Shown here piece after piece: positions 9,744-16,518 of a stretch of 64,000 bases of DNA; position 1 is the first letter of the stretch; each line of letters begins with the position of its first letter. Made by a program: the position numbers and the translations under genes. The stretch comes from Halorubrum sp. Atlit-26R (lineage in GTDB: Archaea; Halobacteriota; Halobacteria; Halobacteriales; Haloferacaceae): positions 62,001 to 126,000 of the forward strand of contig NZ_QPLT01000004.1 of the NCBI RefSeq assembly GCF_003666015.1, written 5' to 3'. Below the pieces are notes generated by a model that was given only the letters and a program-made list of their open reading frames with translations, was not told the origin of the DNA and did no database searches.

Positions 9744-10121
9744 TTGACCACCTCATGTTCCCGGCTGGCTTTCTGTCGGGGAACAGAAACTAGTTGGTCA
9801 GCATCTTACATAAAAGTGCCGGAGGTGTAGAAACCGAATCAGCGGGTTCGTTGGTCAAAGCGTCCCGGAATCAGAGGGAGTATCGATTAAAATCGAAAAT
9901 CAACACCCATCAAACCAAATTATCAGCCGACTACTTGAGAGGTCGCTAGAATCAAGTAACAAGCAGTTACGCAGCTATTGGATAATAGATAGAATGCCGA
10001 GATAATCCACGTACTCCGGTGTAACGACTTGTTACTTCTCCATGAGAGGCAGACTCAAGGGCTACTCCATTTCGATGAAAGTTCTGATAGTATTACGAAG
10101 TGAGTAGAGGGACATGTGAGA

Positions 10122-10149
10122 AATATGAGATCGAGTACAATCTCATATT
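10122..10149. other. Perfect 10-bp inverted repeat (stem-loop)
   Basis: AATATGAGAT at 10122-10131 pairs with ATCTCATATT at 10140-10149 around an 8-base loop. It sits in the long intergenic region and has no T-tract, so an operator or RNA hairpin is as likely as a terminator. Confidence 0.4.
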
Positions 10150-10427
10150 GTCCACGATCTGGGAGAGATCAATCTTGAACGCAGATATTCATTCTCACAT
10201 ACTGTCGAGGAAACTAGCCAATACCCCGACGTTGTCCACTGATTCCAGCAAATTGTTAGTCCCGTAATCCCGTTACCAATTCCACCCGCAGAACATCCAG
10301 AGTGAATGGTAATGATATTCAGATAGTAAAGTAATTCCTGCCAGAAAATCAAATACATGCGATAATATGCGCATGACATTTACTGAATTGGTGATTGAAG
10401 GTCCACCAACCGCCAATTCGCACTAAT

Positions 10428-10436
10428 CTATTTTTA
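10428..10436 (+). promoter_or_regulatory. TATA-like box for the RHH pair
   Basis: CTATTTTTA is the best archaeal TATA-like element upstream of the small-protein pair. With the usual spacing of about 27 bases, transcription would begin near 10459. That coincides with an in-frame GTG three codons inside the first gene and would give a leaderless message. Confidence 0.4.
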
Positions 10437-10449
10437 CACCACTACCCAG

Positions 10450-10668
10450 GTGACAAGCGTGGAGACAAGACCGACAAAGGCGGTCGCCACCCGAATTGAC
10501 GTTTCAGAGGCAGCACAGCTCGAAGACGCACTTGAGGAAACAGACTGGACAAAGTCCGATTTCGTTCGACGAGCGATTCAGTACTACATCGAACAAAATC
10601 CGGATGATCTCCGAGCGTTCTACGCGGAGGGGTCGCTGGAGCAGTTCGTTACGGAGTTGGTCGAATAA
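10450..10668 (+). CDS. Ribbon-helix-helix (CopG/Arc-like) small protein
   Basis: 72 residues from the GTG at 10450, or 69 from the GTG at 10459 that better fits the TATA box. The N-terminal part (AVATRIDVSEAAQLEDALEE then WTKSDFVRRAIQYYIEQ) has the strand-helix-helix pattern of RHH DNA-binding proteins. Its stop overlaps the next start (TAATG), as in antitoxin-toxin or paired-regulator operons. The partner does not look like a known toxin, so a small transcriptional regulator pair is the safer call. It probably binds the palindromes 250 bases downstream or its own promoter. Confidence 0.6.
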   Translation: MTSVETRPTKAVATRIDVSEAAQLEDALEETDWTKSDFVRRAIQYYIEQNPDDLRAFYAEGSLEQFVTELVE

Positions 10669-10892
10669 TGGCGACAAACTTGATCCCGGCAATTGTCCGT
10701 GAGAATCCAGAAGGTCGAACAGCACGTATCTCACGCGACGCGAAGGGTGATCCTATTGGCGTCGCAGTATTCCTCACGTCAGAAGAAATCGAATCGTTGG
10801 GAGTCAACACAGCTGCAGCGGATGCAGTAGAGCTCCAAATCAGGGATGATGGAGCTCACTTCCTCCCGATTAGCTGGAAAGACGATGAGTAG
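10668..10892 (+). CDS. Small protein of unknown function, paired with RHH gene
   Basis: 74 residues, coupled to the upstream RHH gene by a one-base stop-start overlap. The sequence (ISRDAKGDPIGVAVFLTSEE) suggests a small beta-rich fold, possibly SpoVT/AbrB-like, but no signature is clear. No catalytic motif is visible. It may be a partner of the RHH protein, either as a toxin-like product or as an auxiliary regulator; the sequence does not decide. Confidence 0.5.
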   Translation: MATNLIPAIVRENPEGRTARISRDAKGDPIGVAVFLTSEEIESLGVNTAAADAVELQIRDDGAHFLPISWKDDE

Positions 10893-10923
10893 TGGGAAAG
10901 GCAGTTCCAGGCCAGTATGGGGA

Positions 10924-10982
10924 ACCATATGTGGTAACATAACCGCATGCGGTTATTTTATCATGGAAGAACCACATATGGT
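10924..10982. promoter_or_regulatory. Three related palindromic operator-like sites
   Basis: Site 1 (ACCATATGTGGT, 10924-10935) and site 3 (ACCACATATGGT, 10971-10982) are exact reverse complements. Site 2 (TAACCGCATGCGGTTA, 10940-10955) is a perfect 16-bp palindrome with the same ACC-CAT-GGT core. Centres are 18 and 29 bases apart. They sit just upstream of the small gene at 11014, as expected for cooperative binding by a dimeric RHH or HTH regulator encoded nearby. Confidence 0.6.
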
Positions 10983-11013
10983 AAGGTACATGGCGATAAC
11001 TGGCTTCCCACCA

Positions 11014-11238
11014 ATGGCAGACGAACGCAGGGGTCTGTTGACTACACGGGAGCGTGAGATTATCTCAGGCGATGCGGACGTAAACGACGAGTACTACTAC
11101 TCAGTCGTAAGTCGGGTCCGGCGAAAAATCGACAATCTCGCTCAGGACGCAGCACTTCTTCAGGAACACCATCCGGAGCTCGGTGAAGAACTTCGAGAGG
11201 CTGTCTCGGGCGACGACAGTGAGGAAGACGATGAGTAA
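11014..11238 (+). CDS. Conserved haloarchaeal small helical protein
   Basis: 74 residues. The start is taken at the ATG at 11014 because MADERRGLLTTRER matches a recurrent haloarchaeal small-protein N-terminus, and upstream in-frame codons run through the operator palindromes. It is highly charged, mostly helical (VSRVRRKIDNLAQDAALLQEH), and ends in an acidic Glu/Asp tail. Such proteins are common beside integrases in haloarchaea. No enzyme motif is seen; a DNA-binding or accessory role is likely but unproven. Confidence 0.6.
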   Translation: MADERRGLLTTREREIISGDADVNDEYYYSVVSRVRRKIDNLAQDAALLQEHHPELGEELREAVSGDDSEEDDE

Positions 11239-11290
11239 CTTCTACAGAACCACCATCGCGCACCTGCTTCAGTTACCCCACAGATAGACG

Positions 11291-11752
11291 ATGGGGGACG
11301 ACTACAAACAGGCCGCGACCTACCCATCTGAGGAGCAATACGACCGATGGGAAAGTCAGTGCGAAGAACTCGGGATGCGGTCAATGTCAGAGTTCATGGA
11401 GGCGATGGTCGAAGCCGGACTGAAGAAGTTCGACACCAGCAGTGTAGAACCAGACGAAACAAATCGGGAACTACGTCAGCAACGGAACGAACTGAAGGCC
11501 GAACTGGACCGAGCCCGTGAGAGAATTGGCGATTTGGAGGAGGCAGTCTACAACAGCGAGCGGAGAGAAGTCAAGGAATACGTTGCTGAGAATCCGGGAG
11601 CAACCTACGACGAAATTATCCAACACCTAGTCGAGACAGTCCCCGCCCGAGTTACGACCCACTTGGATGAGATGGAGGGTGATGACCTCCGCGTAGAAAA
11701 TGAACAGTACTATCTCCGAGATGAGATCGCCCGAGACTTCGAGGAAGCATAG
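11291..11752 (+). CDS. RHH-coiled coil-winged helix protein of the recombinase operon
   Basis: 153 residues. The N-terminus (about 1-45) resembles a ribbon-helix-helix region (SMSEFMEAMVEAGLKKF). Residues 55-90 form a charged coiled coil (LRQQRNELKAELDRARER). The C-terminus (about 95-150) resembles a winged helix (ATYDEIIQHLVETVPARVTTH). It is the first gene of a three-gene operon, two bases before the next start. This layout fits a regulator or recombination directionality factor for the downstream recombinase. Confidence 0.6.
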   Translation: MGDDYKQAATYPSEEQYDRWESQCEELGMRSMSEFMEAMVEAGLKKFDTSSVEPDETNRELRQQRNELKAELDRARERIGDLEEAVYNSERREVKEYVAENPGATYDEIIQHLVETVPARVTTHLDEMEGDDLRVENEQYYLRDEIARDFEEA

Positions 11753-11754
11753 TC

Positions 11755-12261
11755 ATGACTACACCAAAGAATCGTCCCAGACTTTCGAACGACGTACGCC
11801 AGCGTATGGGCGTTTACAAGGATATTGATAGCGTCCCGACGAAATATCGTCTCCAAAACCACGAACCTGCCTATACAGGTCGGGATGTGTGGGCGGACTA
11901 CTTCGAAGAGAAGACTGCGGTATTCAACGCCAAATCTACTCGGGACCGCTACGAGAAAGCTGGTCGGTACCTCCAGAACTTCATGCGGGAGGCTGGGCGA
12001 CATCACGCGTTGGCCGCTCCCGAACATATCGAGCGATATCTGACTGGCCTACGCGACGGAGATATTGGGAGGCGGAATCAATCTCGTAAGCTCCAGACAG
12101 TGTATTTCGAGTACTTCCAGCCGCTGGAAGGGTTCTACACCTGGCTCCAGTGGCATACCGAACACCCACACGTGTACCATCCCGTGTTGATGGCCGTCGT
12201 AGAAGGCGGGTTCACTCGTGAGGTGTGGGATCGAAAGTTAGAGCAAAACGATAAGCGTTGA
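11755..12261 (+). CDS. Integrase N-terminal (SAM-like) domain protein without catalytic domain
   Basis: 168 residues that resemble only the core-binding half of the following recombinase. FMREAGRHHALAAPEHIERY here aligns with FMRGEGRHPACPHEDHVKRF there, and the later aromatic segment before a His-Pro also matches. No catalytic Arg, HxxR or Tyr segment exists, and the reading frame ends cleanly, so it is not a frameshifted integrase. It sits between the coiled-coil gene (2 bases) and the recombinase (4 bases). It may bind recombination sites as an architectural partner. Confidence 0.65.
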   Translation: MTTPKNRPRLSNDVRQRMGVYKDIDSVPTKYRLQNHEPAYTGRDVWADYFEEKTAVFNAKSTRDRYEKAGRYLQNFMREAGRHHALAAPEHIERYLTGLRDGDIGRRNQSRKLQTVYFEYFQPLEGFYTWLQWHTEHPHVYHPVLMAVVEGGFTREVWDRKLEQNDKR

Positions 12262-12265
12262 ATCC

Positions 12266-13357
12266 ATGTCCGAAAACGACCGCCAAGCACTAGCAGACGC
12301 CTTCGACCGAGAGATAGACCCATTAGCAGACCACGCTTCGACGTTCGATCACGTCGATGTCGACGTGTTCGGCCTGTTCATTGAGGACGTACTAAGACCA
12401 AAGGATCCCGCAGAGGGTACGATAGTCTCCTATGAGCGAACGATCGAGGAATGGAGCGAGTTCATGCGAGGGGAAGGTCGCCACCCTGCCTGTCCCCATG
12501 AGGACCACGTGAAGCGATTCGTTCGTCGGGAACTGAATGAGAAAGGGAACACACGACGGACGGCGAAGAAGAAGCTCTGGGAACTGAACAAGATCTACAA
12601 GTACTGGCAGAACGGGGCCGAGTTTCCGCATCCAGTGGACTACAACCCGTTCATGATCGCGAAAAAGAAACTGTCTCTCTCAACTCGGCGGGTGAAGGAA
12701 CCGCCCCGAATTCCGGTTGAGGACTTACGGGATGTAGTCCGAGACGTGAAGCACATTCGAGACCGCGCGTTCATCGTAACGCAGCTCAAACTGGGTCTGC
12801 GCGCTAGCGAGATGGCGAATATCAAGATTAGCGAACTGAACATCACCAACAGAGAGGTGGCCGATCATTACCCGGAGATGGGAACCTCACCGCATGTCTC
12901 TCGCTTTGAAAACGCTGTCTACATCCCCCACGATCGCGAGGGGAACAAGTCAAAGCGTCCGCGTATTCTCCCCGTCGACGAAGAACTCCGGCGACTCTGG
13001 ATGAACTATCTGCTGATCCGACCAGATAATGAGGAATCCTGGCTGTTCTTATCTCGGACGAGCCATACACAGATCGACGATGAAGCGATTAACCTCGCTT
13101 GGAAGCGTCACTTCCATCCAGAGTATGAGGAAACACAGCAGCACAGAGCTGTGACATCCCATTACGGTCGCCACCGATTTACTACGTTCTGGCGTGTTGA
13201 GCAGGACCTGAATCGGGAGCTGATCAAATATATGCGTGGGGACACTTCAGCTGGTGGAACTACCGATCCCGCAGGAGGGATTGACCACTATATCCATAGC
13301 TACTATGAAGACATTGAACCGCTCTACCGAGAGCAGATCTACAAACTCGGAATATAG
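12266..13357 (+). CDS. Tyrosine recombinase/integrase
   Basis: 363-residue tyrosine site-specific recombinase that cuts and rejoins DNA through a covalent Tyr link. The SAM-like core-binding domain spans about 35-130 and the catalytic domain about 148-355. Visible catalytic residues are Arg179 in GLRASE, Lys near 230, His299 and Arg302 in HYGRHRF, and the likely nucleophile Tyr342 in HYIHSYY. It is the last gene of the trio. No attachment repeats could be assigned. It probably belongs to an integrative element whose other end is not clear in the window. Confidence 0.85.
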   Translation: MSENDRQALADAFDREIDPLADHASTFDHVDVDVFGLFIEDVLRPKDPAEGTIVSYERTIEEWSEFMRGEGRHPACPHEDHVKRFVRRELNEKGNTRRTAKKKLWELNKIYKYWQNGAEFPHPVDYNPFMIAKKKLSLSTRRVKEPPRIPVEDLRDVVRDVKHIRDRAFIVTQLKLGLRASEMANIKISELNITNREVADHYPEMGTSPHVSRFENAVYIPHDREGNKSKRPRILPVDEELRRLWMNYLLIRPDNEESWLFLSRTSHTQIDDEAINLAWKRHFHPEYEETQQHRAVTSHYGRHRFTTFWRVEQDLNRELIKYMRGDTSAGGTTDPAGGIDHYIHSYYEDIEPLYREQIYKLGI

Positions 13358-13558
13358 ACAAACTAACCTCTGTTGGAATCCTCTAAACCTAATACAAACG
13401 GCATGCTGGATATAGGGCGCTTATCGGTCGTCCGTTTTCCAGCCACTGATGTGGAGGCAGACCAGTAGAATCAGGTGTTCTCGCATTTTTTAGACGGTCT
13501 ATACAACAGCAGAGCCTCCATTACAACTCCAACAAACAGATTACGAGTCTCATTCAGA

Positions 13559-14026
13559 TCACGGTGAAACACCAATCAGCCAGATCGGTAAATCGATCAC
13601 AGATCGATATTTACTGATTTCCTGTTTTGCCCATCCTCTCGTCTTAAACCAAGATTTCCCACCCCAATCTGACTTGTTCTCCGGAACGATGAGAATTGCC
13701 TCGTTAATGTACCCCTGTTCATACTCCACTTGGAGCGTTAAGAGATTAGTCAGGACAGCTGTTCTCTTGGATCCAATATCAATTTCTATCGGAGTACCAT
13801 CAAAATAGACATCGACCCGTTTATTCGGGAGGGTCTTTGGACGAACCTCAGTCGGATGGCCTCTATCACGGAACGCGCGTTGAATCGGCTTTGAGAGCGA
13901 TCTATCACCTCGATCGGAGGTGTCCAAATTGATCGAAATGTCCTTCTGGAGTATACCTCTCACTCTTCCTTTCACTTCTTCATCACGAACACCGCCGCCA
14001 AGGCTCGTTTCTTCTTTAATCTCCAT
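13559..14026 (-). CDS. PD-(D/E)XK nuclease-like protein resembling BglII family
   Basis: 155 residues. The segment RVDVYFDGTPIEIDIGSKRT followed by a strand ending EAILIVPEN resembles the active-site core of BglII/BstYI-type restriction enzymes. In those, an Asp-strand is followed by a short E-x-(Q/D/K) and then a helix leading to a conserved IVP strand. It is convergent with the recombinase and has no adjacent methyltransferase. It is a stand-alone nuclease candidate, or a decayed restriction gene; the family assignment is by pattern only. Confidence 0.5.
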   Translation of the reverse strand: MEIKEETSLGGGVRDEEVKGRVRGILQKDISINLDTSDRGDRSLSKPIQRAFRDRGHPTEVRPKTLPNKRVDVYFDGTPIEIDIGSKRTAVLTNLLTLQVEYEQGYINEAILIVPENKSDWGGKSWFKTRGWAKQEISKYRSVIDLPIWLIGVSP

Positions 14027-14201
14027 TATCTGTAGTCAGTGTATCAGTTAGGATACGGGCCCAGGATAAAAATGAGTGCTGTGTTCAGTCCCTATATTAG
14101 CACGAGATCTGAGATATATTAGCTCCGGAGGATTTCAACAGAGCCGAGTGGGCTAGTTCTTGTTCGCAATCTTTCACTGAGGAGAACAGTAGATTTCTTT
14201 C

Positions 14202-15068
14202 TCAAAACTGATCTCGCGGCGCCGAGTCAGCCGCCAACCAGTGCGCGCCGATCAGGTCAGTCTCGATTTGCTCGCGTTTGTGTTTCACGTCGCCCTCGCC
14301 GATGAGCGCGTAGCTGAACACGAGATCCTCGTCACGGTTCCGCCGGTGCTGATACAGCCGGTTCTTCAGGTTCCCACTCTGTCCGATGTACTCTAGCGGC
14401 TCTGGCTCCTCCCGGTCCCAGATCCGATACACGCCCGGTTCAGTCGGGAGTCCGTACGCGTTCGCAAGTGGCTCCGGTTCAGTCCAGTTGAGTCCCATCC
14501 ACGAGGGACTTGTCGGCTCCTCGGCGTCCGTCCACAGGAGTGGCCCAGCGCCGGGTTCCGTGTTCGGTTCGGTCTCTCCCTCAACGAGCTTCCCACCCGT
14601 GAACCCGTTCTCGCGCCGGCTCGACCGCTTGTAGCCCTCGATGATGCGCCCGAAGTTTGCCGTCGTGTTCTCGCCCGACTCACGGCGGTACACCGCGATC
14701 AGCGCCTCCTCAATCGCGAGGCGTCGCCGTCGTTGGTCAACGTCAATAGGCTCGGTGACCGACACCTGAAAATCAGGCCCGTACTCCTGTCGCACCGCCC
14801 AGAGGCTCGGCGCCGCGACGTGCGGGTCCGTGTACGGCATTTCCTCGTCGTAGCAGCCCGCGAGGGCACGGAGGCGACCGCGGAGGCTGCGGCCCGTCTG
14901 TCCGATGTACGAGAGCCCGTCGCGGTCGGGATGTCGAACGCGGTAGAGTCCGGGATTCATGGAAATCTCCGAGAGTTCGCCGTCGGCTGGGTTCAGACTC
15001 CGCCACGGTGACCACTCGAAACCCATCCAGTCCGGTGCGGTATAATCGCTGACGTTGACCCGTTCCAT
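14202..15068 (-). CDS. Tandem GIY-YIG nuclease-like protein
   Basis: 288 residues with two GIY-YIG units. Unit 1 has GLY at 40-42 and YIG at 54-56 with RGRL after; unit 2 has GVY at 212-214 and YIG at 227-229 with KNRL after. Each unit begins with a similar Trp-Met-Gly segment (PDWMGFEW near 13, PSWMGLNW near 188), so the whole module was duplicated. Possible catalytic Glu residues follow (IEEALI near 120; IETDLI near the end). It is higher in GC than its island neighbours, suggesting a separate origin. It lies next to mcrC and may be a restriction nuclease. Confidence 0.7.
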   Translation of the reverse strand: MERVNVSDYTAPDWMGFEWSPWRSLNPADGELSEISMNPGLYRVRHPDRDGLSYIGQTGRSLRGRLRALAGCYDEEMPYTDPHVAAPSLWAVRQEYGPDFQVSVTEPIDVDQRRRRLAIEEALIAVYRRESGENTTANFGRIIEGYKRSSRRENGFTGGKLVEGETEPNTEPGAGPLLWTDAEEPTSPSWMGLNWTEPEPLANAYGLPTEPGVYRIWDREEPEPLEYIGQSGNLKNRLYQHRRNRDEDLVFSYALIGEGDVKHKREQIETDLIGAHWLAADSAPRDQF

Positions 15069-15133
15069 TTAATGCTCTTACTTCTCAGTCGTTCCTGAAA
15101 ACGACTACTGTTTGATTATTTTGGTTTCTACAC

Positions 15134-16516
15134 TCAGAGATCGGGAGAATCCGGGTACTCCACTAGCCGGATACTGTCAGAAGTCTCCCCGGTCTCGTGA
15201 TCGAGGTCGTCTGTGAACAAGAGCCCTCGAACAGCGACCGATTCGAGGATGTGTTCCGTCTCTTCAACGTATTCTCCGTTCTCATCGGCGTGCCTGACGA
15301 ACGCCATATATTCCAGTAGTTCTCGTAGTCCACTGGCTGCGTACTGGACGTCTTGTGTGTATTTGACCTCCCCAATGAGGACGTCGTCAAGCATCCACTC
15401 TCGGTCCCCGTCCTGCTCGAAACGCTCCAAGACGATATCCGGACGACCACCCCAAAGCGAGTCGCTTTGCTCTCGTCCGAACAACTCCTCCGAGAGCGAA
15501 CTCCACTCCTCGAGGACCTTGCTAAGCCGGTACAGATACCCGTCTGGTTTGATCGTTTCGCCCTCGATTCGTTCGCGGAACGTGAGCGCTTCACCAGTCG
15601 AATTGTGAGACAGTACGTATCTGGACCCGTCCTGCTCCCACTCCGCAACTGCCGACGGACGATCACGCCAGTCTGCTAACACCCGATACCGAGCGGAATC
15701 AAATTCGTTCAACACGCTGAAAACCCAATAGAGTTCGAACAGTTCCTCTGCCTTCTCCGGGGCGATCAGGGTGTGGTTCAGAATCTCTCGTGCTTCTTCC
15801 GTATCGAGTTCGTGACGCATTAACTGCCGGTACCGACTCAGTAGCTCCGCTGCTTCCCGGTAGAAGGCTGACCGCGACCGCTTTACTGACTCGATCATAC
15901 GCTCCGTCACTGCGTCCTCTTCAATATCGATCCGCTGGAGATACACATTTCGCTCGTAGACACGCTCTAAGACCTTCGTCGCAGGTTCCGCACTACGATC
16001 AGGATCCTCGATTGATGACGTCCATGCCGACAACCAGTCGTACCCTTCCGGATTCTCTAATGCGTATTCGAGGTTCCCGGTCACGATCTCATGAATCACG
16101 GTCAGAAGCCGTTTGAGAACCAGATTCTCGTCGATGTTGTAGTGTTCCTCCGGCTCAGAACACACGAACACCGGTTCATCCAATCGCCCCTTTCGTGCCC
16201 GGGATTTCACAGTTTTTTGCCAATCGATGCGTCCGCGAACCTCTCCACGATATTCCTGTGACTGCGGAGCCGTCGTGGTCTTCATCCTTCGGATCCGGTC
16301 CTCCAACTGTCGCACGAAATCCACAACACCGACTTCTCCGTCCTCTCTCGTCTCTGTTAACACAAAATGAATACGCAACAGTGTCTCAAGATCATCAATA
16401 TTCAGCTCAGCATGCGCTGAACCGATGACTTGATCGAAGCGTACACCGCGCCGTAGATAGGTATGAAAGTCGGCCGCAACCGCATCGAGCAATTCCTCCG
16501 TACTAGCTTTCGCCAC
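15134..16516 (-). CDS. mcrC: McrC-like nuclease subunit of modification-dependent restriction
   Basis: Partner nuclease for the McrB-like AAA+ motor upstream. A PD-(D/E)XK site is visible near the C-terminus: RPDIVLE, then DVLIGEVKYT. The N-terminal half is helical. I chose the GTG at 16516, two bases after the mcrB stop, giving about 460 residues. An ATG at 16573 would add 19 residues and overlap mcrB by 55 bases. The operon runs leftward from 18705. It would cut DNA after recognition by the McrB EVE domain. Confidence 0.75.
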   Translation of the reverse strand: MAKASTEELLDAVAADFHTYLRRGVRFDQVIGSAHAELNIDDLETLLRIHFVLTETREDGEVGVVDFVRQLEDRIRRMKTTTAPQSQEYRGEVRGRIDWQKTVKSRARKGRLDEPVFVCSEPEEHYNIDENLVLKRLLTVIHEIVTGNLEYALENPEGYDWLSAWTSSIEDPDRSAEPATKVLERVYERNVYLQRIDIEEDAVTERMIESVKRSRSAFYREAAELLSRYRQLMRHELDTEEAREILNHTLIAPEKAEELFELYWVFSVLNEFDSARYRVLADWRDRPSAVAEWEQDGSRYVLSHNSTGEALTFRERIEGETIKPDGYLYRLSKVLEEWSSLSEELFGREQSDSLWGGRPDIVLERFEQDGDREWMLDDVLIGEVKYTQDVQYAASGLRELLEYMAFVRHADENGEYVEETEHILESVAVRGLLFTDDLDHETGETSDSIRLVEYPDSPDL

Positions 16517-16518
16517 GG

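Larger units (their letters stand above)
9744..10449. other. AT-rich intergenic region, no convincing gene
   Basis: About 700 bases between the leftward TIM-barrel gene and the rightward ribbon-helix-helix pair. It should hold divergent promoters for both. One 10-bp perfect hairpin is visible at 10122-10149. A minus-strand reading frame at 10143-10379 has no recognisable motif and unusual Trp/Cys/Ile content, so I do not call it a gene. Confidence 0.6.

Noticed and set aside
9954-10037. 10-bp inverted repeat AAGTAACAAG / CTTGTTACTT 64 bases apart
   Set aside because: In AT-rich DNA of this length one such pair is expected fairly often by chance; no other support.
10143-10379. 78-residue minus-strand frame in the AT-rich gap
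   Set aside because: No motif, odd composition and no ribosome-binding or TATA support.
10450-10892. Classic toxin-antitoxin pair
   Set aside because: The first protein fits an RHH antitoxin but the second shows no known toxin motif, so only a paired small operon is claimed.
11755-13357. Frameshifted single integrase split in two
   Set aside because: The two proteins each have a full N-terminal domain and separate starts, so this is duplication, not a frameshift.
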